Assembly: GCA_015067375.1 (NCBI GenBank)
Contig: SVMQ01000081.1
Coordinates: forward strand, 1-8,714
From: Oscillospiraceae bacterium
Lineage (GTDB): Bacteria; Bacillota; Clostridia; Oscillospirales; Ruminococcaceae
Length of the DNA stretch: 8,714 nucleotides
Direction of reading: 5' to 3'
In this document: positions 1 through 6,665 of the stretch, piece after piece
Layout: each line of letters opens with the position of its first letter
Position numbering within the stretch: the stretch's first letter is position 1
The notes under the pieces: model-generated
The model's database searches: none
What the model was told of the DNA's origin: nothing
What the model saw: the letters and a program-made list of their open reading frames with translations, nothing else
Position numbers and translations under genes: made by a program

Positions 1-446
1 GACAGCTCCTCAAGTGCCTCCTTGATCTGCTTTGTGAGATAGTCGTTTATCTCTGCCTTGTTTGTCTTTTCCGCGAGTACAGGAGCCGCCTTTGTCGGAA
101 TAGCCATCAGCCTTGAACGGAAATTCATAAGCATTGAATTCATGACAAGCTCGATCTCCTCGCTCTCGTGCAGCTTACCTGCTTTAAGATTAAGATCAAA
201 TTCCTCGTTCTGCCGCTTCGCACGCATAAGCAGCGCCTTCTCCTTGATGAGATCCACCGCGCTGTCTGCATTTCCCTCGCCATGCGTGATGAAACGAATG
301 TAGTTCCTCACCGTCGGAATGAGATCATACAGCCCCTGTGAATACTCGGATATTATCTTATCATCACGAAGCTGTCGCACACGACGTTCTGTGACACATA
401 ACACCGAAGCCACCGCCTTGGAGCTATAAAGCACCTTCTTACCCAT
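1..446 (-). CDS. Nu1-like phage DNA-packaging protein (partial, C-terminus off window)
   Basis: I translated this by hand: an ATG at 446 opens a frame with no stop for 148 codons, to the left edge. GGAGG sits 5 nt before the ATG. The N-terminus reads as a winged helix-turn-helix (about residues 6-32, with VASVLCVTERRVRQLRDDKI). A charged helical segment (residues about 72-100, EKALLMRAKRQNEEFDL) and a region with MAIPTKAAPVLAE (about residues 118-130) follow. This order, HTH, then a Lys/Arg/Glu-rich helix, then an 'IPxxxAP' segment, is that of the lambda Nu1 / small-terminase-like family, which recognises the packaging site and hands DNA to the large terminase. It follows a second, PBSX-type small terminase after a 128-nt GC-rich gap. 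The large subunit would be expected just beyond the left edge. The family call is by motif recall only. An unrelated phage HTH protein is possible. Confidence 0.72.
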   Translation of the reverse strand, partial: MGKKVLYSSKAVASVLCVTERRVRQLRDDKIISEYSQGLYDLIPTVRNYIRFITHGEGNADSAVDLIKEKALLMRAKRQNEEFDLNLKAGKLHESEEIELVMNSMLMNFRSRLMAIPTKAAPVLAEKTNKAEINDYLTKQIKEALEEL

Positions 447-574
447 ATACCCCTCCACCGAAAATTTGCCGCTGCCAAACGGAAACGGAAAAAAATTTTT
501 CATATCTAGCCATATCGTGGGGCTCGGCGGACCCGCACCCCCTAAGGAACCGCCACAGTACCTTATGAAAGCCA
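447..574 (-). other. Non-coding gap between packaging genes; candidate cos / terminase recognition region
   Basis: This 128-nt stretch separates the two small-terminase-like genes in an element whose other gaps are mostly far shorter. Its rightward half (about 516-546) is very GC-rich with runs of C and G. It holds the interrupted dyad GCGG-AC-CCGC (527-536), inside a wider GGGG...CCCC arrangement. Its leftward half has a tandem AAACGG repeat (about 476-488) and an A5T5 tract (491-500). A GC-rich dyad next to an A/T tract and short repeats, beside terS, is the arrangement of many cos regions (cut site plus terminase-binding repeats). That is inference from position and composition; no end sequence is known. 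The 66-codon minus frame that crosses the gap is probably not a gene. Confidence 0.4.
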
Positions 575-1309
575 TTACTCGCTATTGTCATCACTGTCAA
601 GATCATCGACGATCTCACCTGTATCGTCGTCCACTTCAAGTGTGAACTGACCTGTTATCTTCTGACGCATGAGATTGTACTTCTTTTCATCCAGCGCGAA
701 ACGCTTCTGCTCGTTCTCATGAGCCTTTATCGAATCCAACAGCCTTAGGATACGCCCATGCACACGGCTGAGCTGTGTTTCAAGCTTAGCGCGGCGCTCA
801 AAGCCGCTGACCTTTATATAGGTCTCGCTGTGTCCGTTGGAGCTTTCAGAAGTAACGATCTTATCGATGTATGTAGACTCTATCACCTCGCCCTCATCCA
901 CGATATTCTCATACAGCTTAAGCTTCTCAGTGAGATCGAACTCCTTTGCATACAACAGCTGCAGCTCAAATGACAGCTTTTCGGCAGTAGTCATCCTATC
1001 GATCTCCTCCAGCTGCTGTTTCTGTTCCGCGGGGAGCTGGTCGAGATAGACCTTGCTGTAGGCCCCATGCGTCTGCGCGTTGGTGTTGCGGAGCGGCGCA
1101 CCTGCTCCCACAGCATTCTTGTTTCCACTCTGACCGCCGCGCTTTTTCTTCTTGAGAGCGCCCATCCAGTCATCAGCCTTTTTCCACCTGTTTATAGTAG
1201 ATACAGCGACACCGAACTGCGCAGCAAGCTCGCGGCTTGAAGCACCGCCCTTGGATCTGACATAGGCTTCTTTTGCCGCTTTTCTTGAAGAATTATCTGA
1301 TTTTGTCAT
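575..1309 (-). CDS. terS: Phage terminase small subunit, PBSX/YqaS type
   Basis: This is the DNA-recognition subunit of the packaging motor. The 244-aa product has an N-terminal helix-turn-helix (about residues 24-44, SSRELAAQFGVAVSTINRWKK). It is followed by the hallmark linker GNKNAVGAGAP...N.NAQTHGAYSKVY (about 62-88), shared with PBSX-like small terminases. Next come long charged helices (about 95-215) of the oligomerisation type, and a very acidic tail (DDDTGEIVDDLDSDDNSE). The frame is open upstream to 1375, but I chose ATG 1309: AAGGAG lies 7 nt before it and the family starts here. It follows the sigma-like gene by 67 nt and precedes the candidate cos gap and a Nu1-like gene. Length and domain order are normal for the family. 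Confidence 0.88.
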   Translation of the reverse strand: MTKSDNSSRKAAKEAYVRSKGGASSRELAAQFGVAVSTINRWKKADDWMGALKKKKRGGQSGNKNAVGAGAPLRNTNAQTHGAYSKVYLDQLPAEQKQQLEEIDRMTTAEKLSFELQLLYAKEFDLTEKLKLYENIVDEGEVIESTYIDKIVTSESSNGHSETYIKVSGFERRAKLETQLSRVHGRILRLLDSIKAHENEQKRFALDEKKYNLMRQKITGQFTLEVDDDTGEIVDDLDSDDNSE

Positions 1310-1376
1310 AATACAACTCCTTGATATTCGTTTGTTTTGAAAAAAGCCCTTTCTGCGCAGTTTTGGAAATCGCACA

Positions 1377-1775
1377 TCACAATGTAATTTCCTCGCCGTT
1401 TACATGATCTGATGTTCCTTCTTGTTCCAAAAAGACGCCAAGTTTCCGCAGCGCTCGTTTGTGAATATTCTGTGCCTGCCTTATCGAATAACTTACGGTA
1501 CAGGCGCATTTGATCCAGCCTAAACCCTCGATCGACCGAAGCTGAATAATATCAGCCTCGGTCTTATCCAGACGTTCCAGTGCGCGTCTGACCGATATTT
1601 TCAAGCTCATGAGCTGCGTAAGCCTGCTTTTCAGACGTTCCTGCTCCTCCACAACACACAACGGAATGAAGCCTGTTGCCGCTGATATATCCTCAAGCTG
1701 CCTGTTAGCAAGGTTTATGTGCTTATCTGCATCCCGATATTGTTCAAGTACAGACTTCACTTCGTTGTTGTTCAT
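1377..1775 (-). CDS. Sigma-70 region-4-like phage late transcription regulator
   Basis: The 132-aa product is mostly helical. Its C-terminal part reads as a sigma region-4-type HTH: LDKTEADIIQLRSIEG, then W87 IKCACTVSYSIRQAQNIHKRALRKLG (to about residue 113). Small phage proteins of this plan (the DUF1492/ArpU/RinA-like group) sit just before terS in many Gram-positive phages and activate packaging and structural genes. The position here, immediately before the small terminase, fits. The frame is open to a GTG at 1793, but ATG 1775 is preferred, because AAAGGGG lies 8 nt before it and just after the TGA of the PcfJ-like gene (1790). The ribosome binding site is complementary to the linker of the plus-strand RNA near 6706-6714 (see findings). 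The exact subfamily is not resolved. Confidence 0.7.
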   Translation of the reverse strand: MNNNEVKSVLEQYRDADKHINLANRQLEDISAATGFIPLCVVEEQERLKSRLTQLMSLKISVRRALERLDKTEADIIQLRSIEGLGWIKCACTVSYSIRQAQNIHKRALRKLGVFLEQEGTSDHVNGEEITL

Positions 1776-1789
1776 GTAGTGATCCCCTT

Positions 1790-3127
1790 TCACGCGGTGA
1801 CCGCCGTTTCTTTATTTGCCGCCACCAGCACTTTGTTTTTGTGCTTTTTAGATCTTCTGTCCTCATTGAATATGCTGTCAAGATACTGCCTGTACTCCTC
1901 TATCAGCGCCTTGACCTTCTTGTTCGGTTCGCAGTTACGCAACCCGCGCACCTGCCGTATCTCACCATGCAGACCAAGCTCCATAGTATAGTAGGCTTCG
2001 TTTGGCTTATCGGCTCGTCTGATGAACATTATGTGGAGCGTTCCCTGCGCGTGACGCTTGCCGTAGCCGCCTACACAATGGTGCAGGTCTTTGCCCTCTG
2101 CCTCGATTTCCGCAAGTGTTTCGGGCTGACGTATCAGCAAACCGCCGCCTCTGTACTCAAGCGCTTTGCGCTCGGCATAACGCTCCTCAAATAACTTGTT
2201 CATTTCCTCGTTCTGCTTGTAACTTATCATCTCAGACAGTCGGGTATGTATCGCCTCAAAGTCGCGTGGCATGGATATCGCGGTATCGTGCAGGTCATAA
2301 CCCAGCAAACGGCACTGGTCGAGATAGTCGGAATAATCCCGCGAACGCACCTCCTGCTCACTTAAATACCTTGCAAGGCGCGTTAACCGCAAACCTGTTA
2401 TCCTACATAACTTATCAGCTGTGCCGCACTCGCTTTTGAAAACTCGCGATACAGCAATCAACTCTTCGGGCGTATATCGTGGGAACTTCTCACGCCAGTT
2501 CAGATAATCGTCATAGCAACCTTCATTTCCTTTAAGTGCCTTGAACTCCGTGCGGTTAAGGCCGAGCATTTTAAGCAGATCGTTGCTTTTCCAGTTGATA
2601 TTAGGATGTGTACCTAGTGTTTTGCGCACACTCCAGTAATAACCGACATCGCGTTCCTCCACCAAATGATCATATCCTGTTTTCATGAGATATTCGACGT
2701 TCGGGTGCTTGCAATACAGCTGGAGATACTCCATCAGCAGAGTGCCGTTATATTGTTCAGCGCAAGAGTATTTCATACAGCTTTTCTTTACAGCTTCCAT
2801 GTTTAGCACTGAATAAGAGTTGTCGAAATTGTATCCGTAACTCGCCGCGCAAAACACAGGCTCTCTGAATTCTGTCCTTATAGCCCATTCTTTACCGCGA
2901 TATGAGCCATATCGGCAACAGCCGTCTTTGGCGAACACAAAGCGCTGGCGCTCTATCAGCGGTGCTTTCCCTGTATACTTGTGAAAGCACCGCACAAACA
3001 GCTCGTTTCCGCGAGTCAGCATAACGGCGTAGTTGTGGGCGAATCTGCCTTGCGACATCTTCTTGATAATATCATCAGGCACAGGTGGAAACTCTTTCAA
3101 AAGTTCTTCTTTTCGTTCCTTTTTCAT
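1790..3127 (-). CDS. PcfJ-like protein
   Basis: The 445-aa product has the diagnostic C-terminal PcfJ core: LHHCVGGY (about 348-355), then IMFIRR (366-371), YYTMEL (379-384) and EIRQVRGLRN (389-398). It ends in a Lys-rich tail. The N-terminal three quarters is a basic, aromatic-rich region with several Cys. PcfJ was named on the enterococcal conjugative plasmid pCF10, where it is an accessory of DNA processing. Homologues occur in Clostridia phages and integrative elements, and their biochemical role is not settled. Here it lies 8 nt after the PcfK-like gene and before the late regulator, so a role in replication or DNA processing is inferred. The frame is open to a TTG at 3139, but ATG 3127, preceded by GAGG at 6 nt, is the better start. 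It is not evidence of conjugation by itself: no relaxase or coupling protein is seen. Confidence 0.85.
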   Translation of the reverse strand: MKKERKEELLKEFPPVPDDIIKKMSQGRFAHNYAVMLTRGNELFVRCFHKYTGKAPLIERQRFVFAKDGCCRYGSYRGKEWAIRTEFREPVFCAASYGYNFDNSYSVLNMEAVKKSCMKYSCAEQYNGTLLMEYLQLYCKHPNVEYLMKTGYDHLVEERDVGYYWSVRKTLGTHPNINWKSNDLLKMLGLNRTEFKALKGNEGCYDDYLNWREKFPRYTPEELIAVSRVFKSECGTADKLCRITGLRLTRLARYLSEQEVRSRDYSDYLDQCRLLGYDLHDTAISMPRDFEAIHTRLSEMISYKQNEEMNKLFEERYAERKALEYRGGGLLIRQPETLAEIEAEGKDLHHCVGGYGKRHAQGTLHIMFIRRADKPNEAYYTMELGLHGEIRQVRGLRNCEPNKKVKALIEEYRQYLDSIFNEDRRSKKHKNKVLVAANKETAVTA

Positions 3128-3135
3128 CCCGCACC

Positions 3136-3519
3136 TCAAAATCCCAGAAGATCATCAAGCGATAGATCGATCTTCTTTGCCGCTGACTTCTGCACTGTCT
3201 GCTCGTTGCTGAAGCCATTATCGCCAAGATCTATTGTCATAGTGAAGCTGATCTTTGCACCCTTGAAATAAAAATCCGCGGCGCGCCTGTAAGTCTCCAT
3301 ATCCGACAGTGCCACTCCTGCTTTGTGCATTATAGCCTTAATGCAATCCGCAAAGGTAGCCGACGTCTCGACCACTGCCTGAGCAAACTCAGCGTTCTGC
3401 CTGCAGAAGCTGATGAGCGCATCTCTTACTGGTGCGCCGACTACTTTTCCGTATCTGTCAAAGCCCTTTTCGCTTACTGTGTATTCGGTGTTCAGTTTTT
3501 CTATTGCTTTTTCAATCAT
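3136..3519 (-). CDS. PcfK-like protein
   Basis: The 127-aa product matches my memory of PcfK-like proteins along most of its length. It starts with MIEKAIEKLN. The core (about residues 30-68) is VRDALISFCRQNAEFAQAVV...TFADCIKAI. It continues with LSDMETYRRAADFYFKGAKISFTMTIDLG (about 71-99) and ends in SLDDLLGF. PcfK and PcfJ are encoded side by side on pCF10-type plasmids and in many Bacillota mobile elements. The same pairing here strengthens both calls. Function is unknown; DNA-processing accessory is the usual guess. The ATG at 3519 has AAAGGA 8 nt upstream. The gene follows SSB by 30 nt and ends 8 nt before the PcfJ start. The acidic-hydrophobic C-terminus resembles an SSB tip (see findings). 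Confidence 0.82.
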   Translation of the reverse strand: MIEKAIEKLNTEYTVSEKGFDRYGKVVGAPVRDALISFCRQNAEFAQAVVETSATFADCIKAIMHKAGVALSDMETYRRAADFYFKGAKISFTMTIDLGDNGFSNEQTVQKSAAKKIDLSLDDLLGF

Positions 3520-3549
3520 GTGTAAGGTCCTTTCTGCGCCCGTTCGATA

Positions 3550-4002
3550 TCAGAACGGGTAATCGTCGTCTGTCTGTTCGTAATCGTCTTTGTTGTATTC
3601 CTTTGATGCACTCTGCTCCGATGGTGGAGCAGGAGTGCTGGGCGGCTCGTCCGGATAATATCCGCTGTCTGATGCCTGCTTAACCTTTTCCCCCGTGAAA
3701 CTCAGACGATCCGCTACCACTTCATATACTTCGCGGTCAATGTTGTTCTTATCGGTGTAACGGCGCGTTGTCATCTCACCCTCGACCAGGATCATACGAC
3801 CCTTGCCAAACCAGCGGCATACATAATCAGCCTGCTGTCGCCACGCGACCACTGTAAAGAAATCTGTCTGCCTTTTGCCGTCTTTATCGGCAAAGCGACG
3901 ATCCACCGCTATGCGGAACGTGCAGACATTGACCCCAGTCGGAGTCGTCCGCAGTTCAAGGTCGTTAGTAATACGACCCATGAAAACACACTTGTTATAC
4001 AT
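3550..4002 (-). CDS. ssb: Single-stranded DNA-binding protein
   Basis: This 150-aa protein coats single-stranded DNA during replication and recombination. The OB-fold occupies about residues 2-104. Typical landmarks are MGRITNDLELRTTPTGVNVCTFRIAVDR near the N-terminus, TDFFTVVAWRQQAD (47-59) and KGRMILVEGEMTTRRYTD (67-84). A Pro/Ser/acidic linker (about 105-144) leads to the tip DDDYPF, close to the canonical DDDIPF that recruits partner proteins. ATG 4002 has AGGAGG 9 nt upstream and overlaps the stop of the preceding gene by 8 nt, so the two are probably translationally coupled. A phage-encoded SSB beside an HUH Rep fits replication through single-stranded intermediates. Confidence 0.95.
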   Translation of the reverse strand: MYNKCVFMGRITNDLELRTTPTGVNVCTFRIAVDRRFADKDGKRQTDFFTVVAWRQQADYVCRWFGKGRMILVEGEMTTRRYTDKNNIDREVYEVVADRLSFTGEKVKQASDSGYYPDEPPSTPAPPSEQSASKEYNKDDYEQTDDDYPF

Positions 4003-5710
4003 CCGATACTGCCTCCTCGAGCGTTGCTAAGATCGTCTTAAGCGCCTCGGTAAGCTTCTTCTTATCATCATCCTCAAAGGATGCAAGAAGCTCCAACGCA
4101 CCGTTGAATTCGTCCTGCAGATTTTTCAGATGGAACTTGAACAGCGCCTTCTGCTCCGTTGGTGCAGGCTTATGCGCATTCGATTGCAAAGCGGCATTTT
4201 CGGCTTTCAGCTTCTCAATCTCAGCAGCGTACTTTTCAGCTTCCTGCTTACGAGCTGTATCCACTGCTATGATACGCTCATCATCAGCTTTGGCTTTAGC
4301 TTCCTTCAATGCCTTGTTATACCGCTTTTCGCTGTCCTTATTTGCCTGTGTGCGTCCCTCCTCGCGTAAGCGCTCCATATCCTCCTCAGATATCTCGTTG
4401 GCTCCTTCCTCTTTCCGCTTTCTAAGCTTGGAGATCTCTTCCGTAAGAAAAGCATTCGTTTCTTTGGTCTCCTTAAGCTCTGCAAGCTCGTTCTTGAGAT
4501 ACTGCTTTTCCTTGCGGTGTTCTTCAATGAGAGCGGCTTTCTGCTTGCTGTAACGATCCTCGATGCTGTCCTTTTCTTGGCTTGCCGCTGCGAGAAGTCC
4601 TTTCAGCTCCTCAAGCTGTGTTTCCAAGGCAGCAACTTCGCTGTTATCGTTAAGGGTACGCACTTTATCACGCTCGTCCTCGATATCAAGTGTCAGTTGC
4701 TCGCATCTGCTGTTGAGGCGTGCTATTTCCTCTTTAAGCTCACGCACTGACATCTCCTCAGCCCTGCCGCTATCGATAAGCTCCTGCCTGTCCTCGTCAT
4801 CAAGCGAGGTAAGCTCGACAAGCTTTGCTATTCCAAGATGCGAAACCTCGTCAAGCTGCTTTTCGCCATACTTATCAAGCACGCGCAGGAAGTTATAAGC
4901 CTGCCTCTGCTTTATGCCTACTCTGCTCTCGCAGTATTCGTTGAAGTCAGCGCAGCCGAGAGCGGTGTACAGCTTTTCGTCCTTCATCGTCTTTAGATCC
5001 TTAGCTATAGCGACAATGCTCTGCGCGGCGATCTGGGAGTTAACAAGTATACGGTGATGAAGCGTAGCCGCTTTGATCGTCACCTGATTGTCGTCAGTCG
5101 CTATCTCTGTCAGCGCCTGCGGCTCTGCATCGTCAGCAGGCTCAACAGCATTTTCAAGCGTTACTTGACTATCACCGTAATTTTCGGCTGAAAACTCCTG
5201 CTGAACTGCATCACACGCAGGTTCGGCGGTTTGCTCGACATTCAGATATGGGCAGTCTGTGCCATGATGCCAGCACTTAGAAATAAGCTCCTTTCCTTCA
5301 TCGTCCTTGTTGTTGAATACTTTCCCACCCTCGGGAAGCATCGGGCACTTGATCATAGTTTCTGTCGCAGAAATCTTTTCGGTACCCTTATAGTGTTCGC
5401 AATGGTCGTTCATGTAACATTCCTCACTTTCAAATTTTTCAAAAATGATCTTTTGATCTGTTTCCGATACCGATAAACGGTACCCGTCTTTGATGCAAAG
5501 AGCTAGACCGTATACACACGGACAGCTGCACTTTGAGCAATGTTCAGCTGGAATAACTCGTCTGCTGTGCGTATGCTTTCTCAATTCGCTGGCGCTGAAG
5601 CTCTTTGCATACTTTTGAGCATTTGTAATATGTTCCACAGCACGTTCATACATTTCACGATTTCGCTTTTCTCTCCATGCCGCTGCATCAAACTTAACTG
5701 ATTTGCTCAA
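3995..5710 (-). CDS. Cys-rich, coiled-coil protein with DUF3102-like centre
   Basis: The 571-aa product has three parts. Residues 1-166 are Cys/His-rich: HCSKCSCPC (57-65), C72, ECYMNDHCEHY (97-107), C122, CWHHGTDC (146-153). This suggests one or more Zn or Fe-S sites. After an acidic spacer, residues about 215-300 (ILVNSQIAAQSIVAIAKDLK..., FNEYCESRVGIKQRQAYNFLRVL) resemble DUF3102-type phage/plasmid DNA-binding modules, with an HTH-like end. Residues about 318-510 start with MSVRELKEEI and form a long charged coiled coil. The last 50 residues are a helical, acidic cap. It starts at TTG 5710 with AAGGAGG at 6 nt; the first ATG in frame is much less well placed. It sits between rep and ssb, so a replication or partition accessory role is inferred. 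Its biochemical function is unknown to me. Confidence 0.75.
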   Translation of the reverse strand: MSKSVKFDAAAWREKRNREMYERAVEHITNAQKYAKSFSASELRKHTHSRRVIPAEHCSKCSCPCVYGLALCIKDGYRLSVSETDQKIIFEKFESEECYMNDHCEHYKGTEKISATETMIKCPMLPEGGKVFNNKDDEGKELISKCWHHGTDCPYLNVEQTAEPACDAVQQEFSAENYGDSQVTLENAVEPADDAEPQALTEIATDDNQVTIKAATLHHRILVNSQIAAQSIVAIAKDLKTMKDEKLYTALGCADFNEYCESRVGIKQRQAYNFLRVLDKYGEKQLDEVSHLGIAKLVELTSLDDEDRQELIDSGRAEEMSVRELKEEIARLNSRCEQLTLDIEDERDKVRTLNDNSEVAALETQLEELKGLLAAASQEKDSIEDRYSKQKAALIEEHRKEKQYLKNELAELKETKETNAFLTEEISKLRKRKEEGANEISEEDMERLREEGRTQANKDSEKRYNKALKEAKAKADDERIIAVDTARKQEAEKYAAEIEKLKAENAALQSNAHKPAPTEQKALFKFHLKNLQDEFNGALELLASFEDDDKKKLTEALKTILATLEEAVSDV

Positions 5711-5716
5711 CGATAT

Positions 5717-5723
5717 CCTCCTT
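5717..5723 (-). promoter_or_regulatory. Ribosome binding site deciding a TTG start
   Basis: AAGGAGG ends 6 nt before the TTG at 5710, directly after the rep stop codon (TAA, 5724-5722). Its first two bases lie in that TAA. The strength and spacing of this site justify the TTG start of the coiled-coil gene. Confidence 0.75.
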
Positions 5724-6534
5724 ACCCATATCCAAATCCGCCTGTAGCCTCTGACCTGCGCATAAGGCAGAACTTAGCGAACGGTCTGCCTGTTACCTCG
5801 TTTACACCGACGCGCCACTGGATTATTTCAAAACCCTTGTACATTCTTTCAACAAAAGCTTTGACCTCATCATTCCTTGCCGCTTCCTGCAATTGCTTCA
5901 TACGGCGCTTGGAGATCTTGTTGTCATCCGTCACCATATCGGGATTTTTATCCGGGCGCAAAAGGTTACCCGAGGCTACCCAAGAGCGTTGGTGCTTTTC
6001 ACAGTACGCCATGCTCTTGGTGAGATATCGCGCAAGCCCATACAGCCCGTCCTTCGCATCAGGCTTAAGGCGATCCGCGTTGGCATAACCGAGCTTCCAT
6101 TGATTTTCGATAGCATCTCGATCTATAACACCGCCGTTGAGTACAAGGTGCCAGTGCAGCCTGTGACCTGATCGCCTATCCTCTTTTATCAGCAGATACT
6201 TAAGCTCAAGGTTCTGTTTGCCATACAATCGCCTTAGGCGACGAAGATAGTTTGTGACCTCTCGCTTAGCGTCCTCTGTCGTAAATTCATCGGCAAAGGT
6301 GAGCGTTACATGATAGTCACCTTTGCCAAAATTGTTGAATAACAGCCACCTGAAATACTGACGACTATATTCATCATTCATTTTTTTGACCTTAGGAGGA
6401 GAAGCACGTGCTTTTGTTCGCCTTGTACGTCTAACCGCTTCCTGTTCCTCCTCTGAATACTCATACCATGATACTTCCTTGTATCTGCAGTTTCTTGCTG
6501 TCAGAGATTTCTCTCTGATAAACGTATGCTTCAA
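5722..6534 (-). CDS. rep: HUH-type rolling-circle replication initiator (Rep)
   Basis: HUH endonucleases nick one strand at an origin through a tyrosine and remain attached to the 5' end, priming rolling-circle synthesis. The 270-aa product shows all three motifs in order. Motif 1 is YHVTLTFADE (74-83). Motif 2 is GHRLHWHLVLNGG (123-135), with the H-W-H metal pair at H127 and H129. Motif 3 is RYLTKS (169-174), with Y170 and K173 giving the YxxK pattern and a single candidate catalytic tyrosine. The N-terminal 55 residues are basic (RRTRRTKARASPPKVKK) and may bind DNA. It starts at TTG 6534, the first start after an in-frame TGA at 6552; GGGGAAG lies 7 nt before it. The signal-dense non-coding region is immediately upstream, as expected for rep and its origin or control region. 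I cannot assign the precise Rep subfamily. Confidence 0.85.
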   Translation of the reverse strand: MKHTFIREKSLTARNCRYKEVSWYEYSEEEQEAVRRTRRTKARASPPKVKKMNDEYSRQYFRWLLFNNFGKGDYHVTLTFADEFTTEDAKREVTNYLRRLRRLYGKQNLELKYLLIKEDRRSGHRLHWHLVLNGGVIDRDAIENQWKLGYANADRLKPDAKDGLYGLARYLTKSMAYCEKHQRSWVASGNLLRPDKNPDMVTDDNKISKRRMKQLQEAARNDEVKAFVERMYKGFEIIQWRVGVNEVTGRPFAKFCLMRRSEATGGFGYG

Positions 6535-6541
6535 TTTTTCA

Positions 6542-6548
6542 CTTCCCC
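6542..6548 (-). promoter_or_regulatory. Weak ribosome binding site of rep (TTG start)
   Basis: GGGGAAG lies 7 nt before the TTG at 6534. It is weaker than the AGGAGG sites used by neighbouring genes, and the start is TTG, so Rep synthesis is probably kept low. This is normal for a rate-limiting initiator. Confidence 0.5.
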
Positions 6549-6577
6549 GTCACCCACACCAAAAACGGCTGAGTTAT

Positions 6578-6589
6578 TAATGCTCATTA
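6578..6589. repeat. Short dyad in rep leader
   Basis: TAATG-CT-CATTA is a 12-bp interrupted palindrome about 45 bp upstream of the rep start. It is large enough for an operator half-site pair but also common by chance in A/T-rich DNA. Confidence 0.25.
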
Positions 6590-6598
6590 CAAGCTCCG

Positions 6599-6622
6599 AA
6601 AACGGCGCGACTACGCCGTTTT
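6599..6622. repeat. GC-core hairpin in rep leader (attenuator-like or origin hairpin)
   Basis: This is a perfect 9-bp inverted repeat, AAAACGGCG (6599-6607) and CGCCGTTTT (6614-6622), around the 6-nt loop CGACTA. The five G-C pairs flanked by A4 and T4 make it terminator-like in either direction. On the minus strand it lies between the promoter region and rep, so it could be an attenuator. An extra direct copy of AAAACGGC occurs at 6562-6569, giving three related AAAACGGC units (two direct, one inverted) within 61 bp. The hairpin is an equally reasonable candidate for the Rep nick site. The pairing is certain; the role is inference. Confidence 0.55.
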
Positions 6623-6636
6623 TGAAACTCTGACTA

Positions 6637-6665
6637 TTGACATTTTTAAGGGAATGATATATAAT
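6637..6665 (+). promoter_or_regulatory. Perfect-consensus sigma-A/sigma-70 promoter, plus strand
   Basis: TTGACA (6637-6642), a 17-nt spacer and TATAAT (6660-6665) give an exact housekeeping-promoter match pointing rightwards, against every protein gene in the window. Transcription would start near 6672. A terminator for the same direction lies about 70 nt downstream, and no protein frame fits between, so the product should be a small RNA. Confidence 0.8.

Noticed and set aside
58..303. 81-codon plus-strand frame at the left end
   Set aside because: It opposes the well-supported Nu1-like frame, which has a start, a ribosome binding site and recognisable motifs.
439..639. 66-codon minus-strand frame across the terS/Nu1 gap
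   Set aside because: It begins inside terS in another frame, has no good ribosome binding site, and covers the candidate cos region; its sequence looks non-coding.
1790..3519. PcfJ/PcfK as evidence for a conjugative plasmid
   Set aside because: No relaxase, coupling protein or type IV secretion gene is visible, and these families also occur in phages; the terminase context argues for a phage.
1348..3539. Repeated CCTTTCTGCGC at 1348-1358 and 3529-3539
   Set aside because: An 11-nt match that includes a ribosome-binding-site-like core near two genes; too short and too few copies to call a functional repeat.
4104..4553. 149-codon plus-strand frame rich in Ser, Phe and Leu
   Set aside because: This is the expected antisense image of a Lys/Glu-rich coiled coil on the minus strand.
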